Below the pieces are notes generated by a model, which saw only the letters and a program-made list of their open reading frames with translations, made no database searches and was not told the origin of the DNA. Positions 53,973-62,675 of a stretch of DNA of 64,000 nt are shown piece by piece. Origin of the DNA: Sulfurivermis fontis (GTDB lineage: Bacteria > Pseudomonadota > Gammaproteobacteria > Thiohalomonadales > Thiohalomonadaceae). A program made the position numbers and the translations under genes. The stretch is taken from the NCBI RefSeq assembly GCF_004001245.1, contig NZ_AP018724.1, positions 860,501 to 924,500 of the forward strand. The letters run 5' to 3'. Position 1 is the first letter of the stretch, and each line of letters opens with the position of its first letter.

Positions 53973-54824
53973 GTGATCAGTATAAATGATTTGTCCAAGC
54001 GGTTTCGTCGTGCCGAGGTCTTACGCGGTATTAATCTGACCATCAGCCGAGGTGAACGTATAGCGCTTATTGGTGCCAATGGCGCTGGTAAGACCACATT
54101 GATTCGCTGCCTGCTTGGTGAATATACCCACGATGGCATAGTCACGATAGACGGCAAGAGTCCCCGTCATGCACGGGAAGATGTTCTTGCACACGTGGGG
54201 TTTGTGCCGCAATTGCCGCCACCACTCAAAATGCCGGTGTCACAATTGATGAAGTTTGCGGCCGATCTGTGTGGCTCACGGGTGTCGGCTATGCGTGATG
54301 TGGCTGCTCGCCTTGGATTGGATACTGAACGGGTGACCAGTCAGCCCTTTGTCAAGCTTTCCGGCGGACAAAAACAAAAGTTGTTGATTAGCGTTGCATT
54401 GGGACGCAATGCTGATCTTCTCATCCTCGATGAACCGGCAGCCAACCTCGATCCGGAGGCGCGACACCATCTCTTTCAACTCCTCGCAGAGCGGCAGGAA
54501 CATGCTGTAATGCTTATATCCAGTCATCGTCTCGATGAGGTAGCGTCGCTGGTCAATCGTGTGGTCGAGTTGGATCAAGGGCTTGTCACGCTTGATGATA
54601 AGGTTGCTGATGCGGTCGACATGGCGAGTACCTTGCAATGCAAGGTACAGTTGAGTCGTGATGAACCCGCGTTTGCCAAGGCTATTTCGGAGTGGGGATT
54701 TGAACAGGAGGGACTCTCCTGGCGTGGTAAGGTGGCCGCTCCTGATCGTTTGCGCTTCCTCGGCGTGCTATCCCGTTATGCCGGTGTTCTGGCGGCGATA
54801 GAGATGAGGGAGAATGGCAGATGA
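53973..54824 (+). CDS. nosF: NosF ABC ATPase
   Basis: A 283-residue ATPase: Walker A GANGAGKTT, signature LSGGQKQKLL, Walker B LLILDEPAANLD and H-loop SSHR. Partner of NosY and NosD in delivering sulfur or copper for CuZ maturation. It overlaps the NosL gene (ATGA). Confidence 0.94.
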   Translation: MISINDLSKRFRRAEVLRGINLTISRGERIALIGANGAGKTTLIRCLLGEYTHDGIVTIDGKSPRHAREDVLAHVGFVPQLPPPLKMPVSQLMKFAADLCGSRVSAMRDVAARLGLDTERVTSQPFVKLSGGQKQKLLISVALGRNADLLILDEPAANLDPEARHHLFQLLAERQEHAVMLISSHRLDEVASLVNRVVELDQGLVTLDDKVADAVDMASTLQCKVQLSRDEPAFAKAISEWGFEQEGLSWRGKVAAPDRLRFLGVLSRYAGVLAAIEMRENGR

Positions 54825-55324
54825 AGGTAAGATGGCAACTAACTGTGTTGGTTCTCGCAACCATGTTCCTGCTCGCCTGTTCAGGGGATCCCGGTACTGG
54901 CCCAGCAGAGGTCAAGTGGGACCGTGATACATGCGCGCGTTGTCGTATGGTCTTGAGCGACCGCTTTTATGCTGCCCAAATTCGCGGTGGTCCCGAGGGT
55001 AAGAAAACCCGTGTGTACAAATTCGATGATATCGGTTGCGCCGTTTTGTGGCTGGAACAGCAGCCTTGGCGCAACGACCCGCGTACCGAGATATGGGTGA
55101 CGGACCATCGTACGGGGGCATGGATCGATGCGCGTTCTGCACATTATGTGCAAGACCGGATTACGCCCATGGGCTATGGGCTGGGAGCTCAAGCTGACGC
55201 TGCGGAGGGCACGCTACAGTACTCCCAGGCCATTGAACATATCCATTTGGTCGAGCAGCGTTTTAATTCTCCCGAAGCACTTGCCAACCCTGCCTCCAAT
55301 GATGCCGCTGTATCCAGCCGCTAA
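54821..55324 (+). CDS. nosL: NosL-like copper chaperone lipoprotein
   Basis: A 167-residue lipoprotein with lipobox LLAC (C20). The mature part carries C38-AR-C41-x-M43, the NosL Cu(I)-binding pattern CxxCxM, and YKFDDIGCAVLW as in NosL. It supplies copper to NosZ. It sits between nosF and nosY and overlaps nosF. Confidence 0.9.
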   Translation: MKVRWQLTVLVLATMFLLACSGDPGTGPAEVKWDRDTCARCRMVLSDRFYAAQIRGGPEGKKTRVYKFDDIGCAVLWLEQQPWRNDPRTEIWVTDHRTGAWIDARSAHYVQDRITPMGYGLGAQADAAEGTLQYSQAIEHIHLVEQRFNSPEALANPASNDAAVSSR

Positions 55325-55334
55325 CTCATAATTA

Positions 55335-56171
55335 ATGCCCACTATGAAGCATCTCTGGCTTACTGCGCTTACCGACGTCATCGAATCCATGCGTGCCCGC
55401 TGGTTCATGACTTATACCGCCATCTTTGGCGGTATAGTCGTGTTGCTTTTCGTTTTCGGGTTGACCGAGTCTCGCATCATGGGATTTACGGGCCTGACCC
55501 GCATCCTGGTGACTTATTTGCAGTTGACTATGGCCATATTGCCGCTGTTTGTTCTTATTACTACCGTGCGGTCAGTGGCGGGTGACCGGGAGGCCGGCGT
55601 GTTCGAGTACCTGTTGTCGTTACCGGTAGGTTTGGCGGCATGGTACTGGGGTAAAATGCTGGGTAGGTTTGCGGTGATCTTTCTCCCCGTTTTTATCGCT
55701 ATGACTGCTGCGCTCATCTGGGGTGTGGCACGTGGTGCTGATGTGCCATGGCATATCTATGGTTATTACACGATATTTCTGTTCGGGCTGTCTTGGTGTT
55801 TCCTCGGCTTTGGCATGTTGATCTCCGCCATGGCGCGGACAGCCGATGTGGCCCAAGGGGCTGCTTTTGTTATCTGGCTGACGTTAGTGTTGTTCCTCGA
55901 TCTCATCCTGTTAGGTGTGATGATTCGGGAACAATTGCCTGCTGAAACCGCTGTGGCTATCGCCCTGGCTAACCCGTTGCAAGTATTCCGCACGGCAACA
56001 ATGATGCTGTTCGATCCGCAATTGGTGTTGCTGGGGCCGACCGCCTTTGTGATACTGGATAACTTCGGCGAAACGGGTTATTTATTGTGGTCATCGCTGT
56101 ATCCACTGGTATTGGGCACTGTGTGTGCCGGTGCAGGCTACCTGTTGTTCCGCCGCGGCGACCTGCCATAG
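55335..56171 (+). CDS. nosY: NosY ABC permease
   Basis: A 278-residue ABC-2 permease with about six helices (TYTAIFGGIVVLLFVFGL, LAWYWGKMLGRFAVIFLP, VIWLTLVLFLDLILLGVM, LYPLVLGTVCAGAGYLLF). It forms the membrane part of NosFY under NosD. An ATG at 55344 is an alternative start. Confidence 0.93.
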   Translation: MPTMKHLWLTALTDVIESMRARWFMTYTAIFGGIVVLLFVFGLTESRIMGFTGLTRILVTYLQLTMAILPLFVLITTVRSVAGDREAGVFEYLLSLPVGLAAWYWGKMLGRFAVIFLPVFIAMTAALIWGVARGADVPWHIYGYYTIFLFGLSWCFLGFGMLISAMARTADVAQGAAFVIWLTLVLFLDLILLGVMIREQLPAETAVAIALANPLQVFRTATMMLFDPQLVLLGPTAFVILDNFGETGYLLWSSLYPLVLGTVCAGAGYLLFRRGDLP

Positions 56172-56193
56172 TGTGATTGTCAGGAGTGTGTTC

Positions 56194-56658
56194 ATGGAAC
56201 GCTGGTTATGGGCTAGTGTTGGCTTGCTGGCGGTGGTGGTAGTGGGGCTATTTGCTTACACGTATATGCAGCCACAGGATGAGTTGCCGGTAGTCAGCGC
56301 TACGCTATCTTCTTGCGATATACAGCAGGGGCCATGTACCACAGAAATCAGCGGCTTGGGTGCGGTCACCTTCACCATTGCACCACGCCCAATCCCTCTA
56401 GTTGAGCCGCTGTCGATCAAGGTTGAGACCAATATTCCGGCGATTCGGGCAGTGGATGTCGATTTCAGCGGTGTCGATATGAATATGGGGTACAACCGTT
56501 TCCGCCTCAAACCGCTCGGTGATGGCCGGTATGAAGGTGAGGGGATGTTACCGGTCTGTGTGCGTAGTCGCATGAGCTGGGAAGCCAAAGTCATGTTGAC
56601 TATGGCTGATACGGTGTACGTCGCACCATTCCGGTTTGATACTATCTCCCGCCGTTAA
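56194..56658 (+). CDS. Membrane-anchored periplasmic protein of the nos cluster, unknown
   Basis: A 154-residue protein from ATG 56194 (CAGGAG upstream): one N-terminal helix (WLWASVGLLAVVVVGLFAYTYM), then a beta-rich domain containing two cysteines close together (SSCDIQQGPC), a MNMGYNRF motif and a later CVRSRM. The Met/Cys content suggests copper binding. It lies between nosY and a SCO gene, so a copper-handling role is plausible. Family not recognised. Confidence 0.7.
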   Translation: MERWLWASVGLLAVVVVGLFAYTYMQPQDELPVVSATLSSCDIQQGPCTTEISGLGAVTFTIAPRPIPLVEPLSIKVETNIPAIRAVDVDFSGVDMNMGYNRFRLKPLGDGRYEGEGMLPVCVRSRMSWEAKVMLTMADTVYVAPFRFDTISRR

Positions 56659-56660
56659 CC

Positions 56661-57248
56661 ATGAACCGGCGCTTGTTGTTTCCTGCGGTGGCACTAGCCG
56701 TGACACTGGGAATTCTGGTGACTCTGTTGCTGTGGCAACCGGCTGAGCGGCAGGAGCCAAGTCCGCTTACGGCAGGTGATTTTGTGCTGACGACGGCCAA
56801 CGGGCCACTGAGCTTGGCGCAGATGCGCGGCAAGATCGTGATTCTTTATTTCGGTTATACCTGGTGCCCCGATGTTTGTCCGACTTCACTTGCGCTGCTG
56901 GGGATGGCACTGCATAAGCTGGATGCGCAGGAGCTGGCACAGATTCAGCCCATATTTATCAGCGTTGATCCTGCGCGCGATACGGTAGAGCGCCTCGCCG
57001 AATATACTGCCTATTTTCATCCCGCATTGCGCGGTGCTACTGGAACACCCCAGCAGATAGCCGATGTCGCGCAGCGCTATGGTGTGGCTTATGCTCGTGA
57101 GCAGAATGGCAGCAGTACAGACTACACTGTTGATCATTCATCGTTGACCTACCTTTTGGATCGTAACGGGAAGTTGCACGAGGTTCTCCCCCATGGGGCT
57201 CCACCCGACAAGATCGTCGCAGCCATCCGTCAACTCTTGGCTCGCTAG
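56661..57248 (+). CDS. SCO1/SenC copper chaperone
   Basis: A 195-residue membrane-anchored thioredoxin-fold protein: N-terminal helix, then YFGYTWCPDVCPT with C69-x3-C73 and a late histidine in YTVDHSS, the SCO copper ligands. SCO proteins load CuA centres; here the client is probably NosZ CuA. Two bases after the preceding gene. Confidence 0.94.
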   Translation: MNRRLLFPAVALAVTLGILVTLLLWQPAERQEPSPLTAGDFVLTTANGPLSLAQMRGKIVILYFGYTWCPDVCPTSLALLGMALHKLDAQELAQIQPIFISVDPARDTVERLAEYTAYFHPALRGATGTPQQIADVAQRYGVAYAREQNGSSTDYTVDHSSLTYLLDRNGKLHEVLPHGAPPDKIVAAIRQLLAR

Positions 57249-57377
57249 CCTACGCTTGAGGACGGCTACGAATCGCGTTTGCCGGCAGTGGTATCGCCGA
57301 AACAATTTCGAGGCAACGCTACAGGTGGCAACATTACAGTTGCGGCAAATCAGGTCGACGGCAATATCGGTGTCAGA

Positions 57378-58061
57378 TTACTGAACGTCGTCAACAGTGG
57401 CGAGAAAGGCGAAAATATCCATCAACTCCTCATCTGAGAATAGAGTCAGCAATTCAACTGGATCTGATTCATCATGTTTGCGTAGACCCTGGCGGTATTT
57501 ATCCACCTGACGCAGTAGGTATTTGGTGTGCTGGCCGGCCAGCATGGGAGCATCGCCATCGGCCTTCTTGCCCCAGCCATCGACGCCATGACAGGAGCGA
57601 CACTCTTTGTTATAGGTGATGCGCCCCTTTTCCGGGTCACCTTGTTCCGTTCGCGGGATATTGAGCAGGCGCTTGGCCAGTTGCAGACGGGCCAGGGGAT
57701 CAAACTCCTTGCTCTCATCAATTGGGGGAAGCTGAGTCAGCAGTTCTATCTGTGCAATATAGGCACTGACGTCGTATACATCGGCCTCGGGAAAGTCACG
57801 CGGGTTGACGTATTCGAGCATGGCCATGTTGTCCAGCTTGCGCTCGCGGAACAGATGCATCTGCTTGACGATATAGGCCTCTGGTTGGCCGGCAATGCGT
57901 GGATATTCACCGTCCTTGCCTCCCTGGCCGAACTCCCCGTGGCAACCAGCACATACTTCATTGACGTCTTTGCCATTGCGCAGGTCGACATTGTCCTGGG
58001 CCAAGAGACTGGGGGGTAGCAGAGTGTAAATCAGCGCAGCCAGTGTCAGCAGCTTATTCAT
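57378..58061 (-). CDS. Diheme cytochrome c (c4-like)
   Basis: A 227-residue exported protein (signal peptide to SLLAQ) with CAGCH and CRSCH heme sites and c4-type repeats (YPRIAGQPEAYIVKQM and PMLAGQHTKYLLRQV). Convergent with the SCO gene and downstream of fccB on the minus strand. It may accept electrons from flavocytochrome c. The stretch 57249-57377 shows no clear gene. Confidence 0.9.
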   Translation of the reverse strand: MNKLLTLAALIYTLLPPSLLAQDNVDLRNGKDVNEVCAGCHGEFGQGGKDGEYPRIAGQPEAYIVKQMHLFRERKLDNMAMLEYVNPRDFPEADVYDVSAYIAQIELLTQLPPIDESKEFDPLARLQLAKRLLNIPRTEQGDPEKGRITYNKECRSCHGVDGWGKKADGDAPMLAGQHTKYLLRQVDKYRQGLRKHDESDPVELLTLFSDEELMDIFAFLATVDDVQ

Positions 58062-58205
58062 GCCTCGGACTCCAATACCTGTAGTGATTCGTCGGGAATA
58101 GTATAGGCGGGGCAGTGGTTCTGGTATTTGATGGATATCAAGGTGGGGTAAACCTCGTTCCCGTTCTGCTGGGTTCTGTGGCGTGACTTTAGCCCTGGAC
58201 GAAAA

Positions 58206-58231
58206 ACAACGGGGCCATGCGGCCCCGTTGT
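58206..58231 (-). terminator. Terminator after fccB
   Basis: Perfect 11-bp stem ACAACGGGGCC / GGCCCCGTTGT with a four-base loop, followed on the minus strand by TTTTTC. Ends the fcc transcript before the cytochrome gene. Confidence 0.9.
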
Positions 58232-58251
58232 GTTCCCCGGTTGGGTGCAGC

Positions 58252-59526
58252 TTAGCCGAAGGTATCGGCAGTGATGTTTTTGAACCACGAGTGGGCGTAG
58301 GCCACTTCGCGCTTCAGCATCTCTTCCGAGGCATCGGCCGGTGTCAGACCGCCAGCACCCTTGACGCCGGTAATGGCGCCATCCACCAACTGGTACACTG
58401 CGGCCACGGAGATACCGTGCTCCGGGGTGATCAGGCTGTAGCAGGTGTTGACGTAGGCCGGTACCGGAGCCTCCATGCCATTGAGCAGTGCGGCTACGGC
58501 GGCAGCACATACCTTGGCCTGGGAGTTGGCGGAATAGCCGGACTTCGGCATTTCGCCGGCGATGCTGGCATCGCCCAAGACGTGGATGTTGGCATGGATG
58601 GTGGACTCGAAGGTGCCCTGGTTGACCGGGCACCAGCCCTTGTCGTTCACCAGACCCGCGGTGTGGGCGATCTTGCCAGCCTTCTGCGGCGGGATCACGT
58701 TCACCACGTCACCCTTGTACTTCTCCACCGCGCCCTGCAGCGAACGGCTGGCCACATCGACCGACTCGATCTTGCCGCCACCGGCTGCACCAACCCATTC
58801 GATCATGTCGCCGTAATGCTTCTTCCAGCCGGCCATGAACAGGCCCTGTTTGGCGAACTTGTCCTTGGCGTCGAGGATCAGCACCTTGGACTTCGGCTTG
58901 TGTTTCTTCAGATAGTGGGCGATCTGCGAGGCACGCTCGTACGGACCAGGGGGGCAGCGGAACGGGTTGTCCGGTGCGGCGATGATGACGGTACCGCCGT
59001 CCTTCATGTCCTGGAGCTGCTTCTGCAGGATGGTGGTCTGCGGACCGGCCTTCCAGGCATGCGGCATGATCTCGGCGGCCTTTTCATCGTAGCCGCCGAT
59101 AGCATCCCATTTGAAGTCGATGCCGGGAGCGACCACACAACGGTCATAACCGAAGGTCTGACCACCCGCGGTGGTTACCTTGCGCGCGGCTGCATCGATA
59201 CCGGTGACGGTATCGTGCACCACCTTGACGCCATGCTTGGCCAGGCCACTGTAGTCGAACTTGATGGAGTCCATGGTGCGCTCACCACCCAGCACCTCAT
59301 TGCTCATGAAGCAGGTGTAGTAGTGCTTGTTGGGCTCGATCAGGGTGACTTCGATGGAGGCGTCGGCGCGGCGCAGGTACTTGGCCACGGTGGCACCGCC
59401 GACACCGCCACCGACAACGACCACCTTTTTGCTGGCGCCGAGAGCGATGTGCGGAACGCCGATGGCACCAACCGCTGCGGTACCGCCGGCAACTTTGAGG
59501 AAGCTTCTACGAGTGATATGCGTCAT
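58252..59526 (-). CDS. fccB: Flavocytochrome c sulfide dehydrogenase, flavoprotein subunit
   Basis: A 424-residue periplasmic flavoprotein with Tat signal (TRRSFLKVAGG). FAD-binding VVVVGGGVGGATVAKYL is at the mature N-terminus, and NIHVLGDASIAG near the C-terminus is the second FAD motif. Cysteines in YYTCFMSN and CPVNQG may form the active disulfide. It oxidises sulfide to sulfur/polysulfide and passes electrons to FccA. SoxF is a close alternative, but no sox genes are near and fccA is adjacent. Confidence 0.95.
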   Translation of the reverse strand: MTHITRRSFLKVAGGTAAVGAIGVPHIALGASKKVVVVGGGVGGATVAKYLRRADASIEVTLIEPNKHYYTCFMSNEVLGGERTMDSIKFDYSGLAKHGVKVVHDTVTGIDAAARKVTTAGGQTFGYDRCVVAPGIDFKWDAIGGYDEKAAEIMPHAWKAGPQTTILQKQLQDMKDGGTVIIAAPDNPFRCPPGPYERASQIAHYLKKHKPKSKVLILDAKDKFAKQGLFMAGWKKHYGDMIEWVGAAGGGKIESVDVASRSLQGAVEKYKGDVVNVIPPQKAGKIAHTAGLVNDKGWCPVNQGTFESTIHANIHVLGDASIAGEMPKSGYSANSQAKVCAAAVAALLNGMEAPVPAYVNTCYSLITPEHGISVAAVYQLVDGAITGVKGAGGLTPADASEEMLKREVAYAHSWFKNITADTFG

Positions 59527-59546
59527 GTTTTGGCCCCTTCCAATTC

Positions 59547-60137
59547 TTATTTCTGGCTACCGTAATAGTGTACGAGCTGTTCGAGGCTGTCGTTACCAGC
59601 CTTCTTCATCATCTCGTCGACCTTGGATTTCATCTTCTTCGGCATCTCGCGGGAGCCGCTGGTGAAATCCGTGAACGAGTAGCGTAGATAGGGCATCATC
59701 TGGCCAGCCAGAATGCCGCCGTCATCGGCTAGCTTGCCGCCATCTTCGTGGCACTTCTCGCAGTAACGGTCATGCAGGCGCTTGCCGGCTGCGGCCAGCT
59801 TCTTGTCGGCGCCCTGATCGATACGGACGAATTTCTGCTCGGCGAAGTAACCGGCCATCAGCTTGATCTCATCTTCGCTGTAGCCCTTGGCGATACGGTC
59901 CATGATGGTGGCAGGACGGGTGCCGTCCTTATACGCCTGCATGGTTTCGATGAAGTACTCCGCCTTGATGCCGGCAATGGTAGGGGTGGCCGGGCCATTG
60001 CTCGAGCCGTCGGTGCCGTGGCAGCCGGCACAGGTATTGGCCAGCATCGATGCACTCGGGCCTGCCGCCAGCGCGGCGGCGCCCAGGGTCAGACTACCCA
60101 GGACGATAGCGCCCTGCATGAGAGTCTTGTATTTCAT
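59547..60137 (-). CDS. fccA: Flavocytochrome c, diheme cytochrome subunit
   Basis: A 196-residue exported cytochrome with signal peptide (MKYKTLMQGAIVLGSLTLGAAALA) and two heme sites CAGCH and CEKCH. The GGAGG site is just upstream. It accepts electrons from FccB, whose gene starts 20 bases later. Confidence 0.93.
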   Translation of the reverse strand: MKYKTLMQGAIVLGSLTLGAAALAAGPSASMLANTCAGCHGTDGSSNGPATPTIAGIKAEYFIETMQAYKDGTRPATIMDRIAKGYSEDEIKLMAGYFAEQKFVRIDQGADKKLAAAGKRLHDRYCEKCHEDGGKLADDGGILAGQMMPYLRYSFTDFTSGSREMPKKMKSKVDEMMKKAGNDSLEQLVHYYGSQK

Positions 60138-60248
60138 GGGACCTCCTTTTGGTTGCTCTTGGTTTGCTCTTTTATCGTCAACTACACTTGTTACACTTCC
60201 TACCTAACACACTGGGTTATTCCAGTGATTCCTGCATAACCTGCATAT

Positions 60249-61202
60249 TCAGCGGGTCTGTTCCAGCAACTTGATGCATTCCTGGTGCTTGCCGGCACGA
60301 GCCAAACTCAAGGCGTCGTCACCGTGCTTGTCTTTCAGCGCCGCATTCGCGCCACGATCCAGCAGCAGGCGAACAATTTTGGCATAGCCATTGGCCGCGG
60401 CTTCCATCAGGGCTGTGGTGCCATTGACGTCCTGGTGATTGATTTCTGCCCCACGCTCAAGCAGCAATTCCGTGGTGTGGAGATGATTGTTGCCGGCAGA
60501 CCAGGCGAGTGCGGTAGAGCCGTCGTCACTCATCGCATTGATATCGACCCCATGATCGAGCAGTAACTGCACTACATGCAGATGACCCTTGCCGGCCGCA
60601 ACGATCAGGGCGTTGGCTCCGTCGCGATTGCGTAGATCGGTGTCGGCGCCGGCGTTCAACAGCAGGCGCACCACGGCCCCATTGTCCTTCTCGGCGGCGA
60701 TCATCAATGGTGTAAAGCCGTCCCGATCCGAGACGTTGACGTTGGCGCCACGGGACAGTAGCAGTTCCACCACTTCGACATGGTTATAACGGCTGGCCAG
60801 GGAGAGCGCATCCCAGCCGGCACGGGTCTTGTCCTGTATGCGCGCACCGGCCTCGAGAAGACGCTGTACCAACGCCACATCACCTTGTTCAGAGGCAAAG
60901 GTGAGGGCGGTGCAGCCAACTGAACTGCGTGCGTTGACATCGGCGCCACGGGACAGCAGTAATTCCACGACGTCGAGATTGCCTTCCTCGACGGCGAACA
61001 TCAGGGCGGATTTGCCAAAGCTGGTCTTGGCATTGGGGTTGGCGCCTTTGTCGAGCAGGCTGCGTACCAGGTCGACATCACCGATAAGGGCTGCCTCACG
61101 TAACTCCTTGTCCAGTTCCGGTTCTTTGGCACCGGCAGCTGCTGCGAGAATAAGCAGCAGAGAGAACAATACGATACGAACTATCGTGGCGTGTTTGGGC
61201 AT
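60249..61202 (-). CDS. Exported ankyrin-repeat protein
   Basis: A 317-residue protein from ATG 61202 with a Sec signal peptide (VRIVLFSLLLILAAAAGA). About eight ankyrin repeats follow (for example GDVDLVRSLLDKGANPNAKT and GFTPLMIAAEKDNGAVVRLLLNAGAD). Periplasmic ankyrin proteins (AnkB-type) can aid redox enzymes or catalases; here it stands between the tetraheme cytochrome and fccA. A small hairpin CACTGG/CCAGTG is at 60210-60227. Confidence 0.88.
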   Translation of the reverse strand: MPKHATIVRIVLFSLLLILAAAAGAKEPELDKELREAALIGDVDLVRSLLDKGANPNAKTSFGKSALMFAVEEGNLDVVELLLSRGADVNARSSVGCTALTFASEQGDVALVQRLLEAGARIQDKTRAGWDALSLASRYNHVEVVELLLSRGANVNVSDRDGFTPLMIAAEKDNGAVVRLLLNAGADTDLRNRDGANALIVAAGKGHLHVVQLLLDHGVDINAMSDDGSTALAWSAGNNHLHTTELLLERGAEINHQDVNGTTALMEAAANGYAKIVRLLLDRGANAALKDKHGDDALSLARAGKHQECIKLLEQTR

Positions 61203-61252
61203 GGCGCTGCTCTCAGTCCTGATGGTGGCGGCGTGATTCATTATCGCAGCAA

Positions 61253-61828
61253 TCACTCGTCTTTCGCCTTGTTCTCGTCCGCGCTTTCCTCGGTGTCGGC
61301 GTATTCTTCCTCATCGTACGGCTCTTCCGGCATCTGATGGGCAATACCCTGATGACAATCGATACAGGTCTTGCCACGCGTCGGTGCCTGCTCGTGCTTG
61401 TTACGCGCCGAGCGACCTTGGACACTGAAATCCATATCCTCGAATTCGTGGCAGGTACGGCACTCCCGCGAGTCGGTCGCCTTCATCTTATCCCATACAC
61501 GATTCGCCATCTCCCAGCGGTGGGCCTCAAATTTCTCCTGGGTGTCCACAGTGCCGATGATCTGATGGTAGATATCCTTCACCGCGATGATCTTGGCGGC
61601 TACCTTGGGGAAGAACTCCTTGGGCACATGACAGTCGGCGCACTGTGCCTGGACACCAACGCGGTTCTTGAAGTGCTTGGTTTCCTTATATTCTTCATAA
61701 TTCCAGCGCATGGTATGGCAGGAAGTGCAGAATTCGGTGGTGTTGGTGTAGGCAAAAAAGCCGTTTACACCAGCCAGAGCGAGGGCGCCACCAACGAACA
61801 GCGCAAAACCGATGATGTACTTTTTCAT
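61253..61828 (-). CDS. NapC/NirT-family tetraheme cytochrome c
   Basis: A 191-residue membrane-anchored cytochrome from ATG 61828; the frame upstream runs through the repeat hairpin. One N-terminal helix (YIIGFALFVGGALALAGVNGFF) is followed by four heme sites CTSCHTM, CADCH, CRTCH and CIDCH, as in NapC/NirT quinol dehydrogenases. An acidic tail ends the protein. It could connect the quinone pool with periplasmic cytochromes, including fccAB in reverse, but the partner is not certain. Confidence 0.92.
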   Translation of the reverse strand: MKKYIIGFALFVGGALALAGVNGFFAYTNTTEFCTSCHTMRWNYEEYKETKHFKNRVGVQAQCADCHVPKEFFPKVAAKIIAVKDIYHQIIGTVDTQEKFEAHRWEMANRVWDKMKATDSRECRTCHEFEDMDFSVQGRSARNKHEQAPTRGKTCIDCHQGIAHQMPEEPYDEEEYADTEESADENKAKDE

Positions 61829-61873
61829 AATGGTGTAATGACCCGGTATTACTATTTGCCTGAATTTTGCCAG

Positions 61874-61901
61874 GGAAGCTCTGAACTTATTCAGAGCTTC
61901 C
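61874..61901 (-). repeat. Multi-hairpin repeat, copy 3 (single hairpin)
   Basis: GGAAGCTCTGAA-CTTA-TTCAGAGCTTCC, exactly the first stem-loop of copies 1 and 2. It lies in the leader of the tetraheme cytochrome gene. Confidence 0.85.
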
Positions 61902-62147
61902 TTAATCTTCATCTAAACTCGAACACCCAAGACAGGCAAATATCCCATACAGAGTACGGTATTGAGTCCATGTACCTCATACCTGCCATCCGGATCCTGG
62001 TGTCGCCTATATCCATATGGCAAAAATTATGCCACTGAAGAGAATCTGTTATTTGTTTTTAACATGTTGATATGTATGCATTTTATGGTGTGTCCTTGAG
62101 GGTTGCAAAACTGCCTGGCATGTCAGTTTTTCTTGTGTCATGACGGT

Positions 62148-62190
62148 ATGTGACATCCGGACGTGTCACATTCTCCCTACCCATGTGACA
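62148..62190. promoter_or_regulatory. ATGTGACA inverted/direct repeats
   Basis: ATGTGACA (62148-62155), eight-base spacer, TGTCACAT (62164-62171), then ATGTGACA again at 62183-62190. A likely binding site for a dimeric regulator; the spacing is too wide for CRP. Confidence 0.55.
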
Positions 62191-62259
62191 ACATAGGTAA
62201 TCGAGGGCACATGTGCTATATTTCGCGCCGTCTGTGGCCCTAGGGGTCATGCGCATATC

Positions 62260-62335
<76 letters not shown>

Positions 62336-62372
62336 GCTCATTCCGCCACCCCAGTTGGCACTTCCCTTCCTT

Positions 62373-62449
62373 GCCCCGGTAGCTCAGCTGGATAGAGCGG
62401 TCCCCTCCTAAGGGACAGGTCGTACGTTCAAATCGTATCCGGGGCGCCA
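62373..62449 (+). tRNA. tRNA-Arg (CCT)
   Basis: 77 bases, acceptor GCCCCGG/CCGGGGC, anticodon loop CTCCTAA (CCT), T-loop TTCAAAT, encoded CCA. Confidence 0.95.
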
Positions 62450-62623
62450 AACCCCCGGCGTTGCCATTTCTCCATCTCTTTGCGTCGGATATTTGACGCA
62501 TCACTCCCATCTTCCTAAGTTTTCGATACAGCTTTCTGTATGGGACGGCAATTTTTTGCCGCTTTGCCGCTCCAGTATGGCAGTGATAATCATATCTTGT
62601 TGAATATATTTGTGTAATTATCA

Positions 62624-62640
62624 TGGCACGGGTGTTGCTT
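62624..62640 (+). promoter_or_regulatory. Sigma-54 promoter of flgBCD
   Basis: TGGCACG-GGTG-TTGCTT with GG and GC exactly ten bases apart, a near-consensus RpoN promoter, 36 bases before flgB. Fits FleQ-type class II/III flagellar control. Confidence 0.9.
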
Positions 62641-62675
62641 GGGATGGGCAGGAGTGGAATCGCGGAGGTTTGCCC

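Larger units (their letters stand above)
61829..62259. other. Intergenic region upstream of the fcc cluster and tRNA-Ala
   Basis: No gene seen. It holds repeat copy 3 (61874-61901), AT-rich DNA around 62040-62100, and the ATGTGACA repeat cluster (62148-62190). A promoter for the minus-strand cytochrome cluster and one for tRNA-Ala should lie here. Confidence 0.6.

Noticed and set aside
57255..57440. Frame reading FRGNATGGNITVAANQVDGNIGV between the SCO gene and the minus-strand cytochrome
   Set aside because: Looks adhesin-like but has no start, overlaps the cytochrome 3' end and is too short to support.
58183..59565. 460-codon plus-strand frame over fccB
   Set aside because: Shadow; FccB has Tat signal and FAD motifs on the other strand.
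62148..62171. CRP site
   Set aside because: TGTGA and TCACA halves are 12 bases apart rather than 6.
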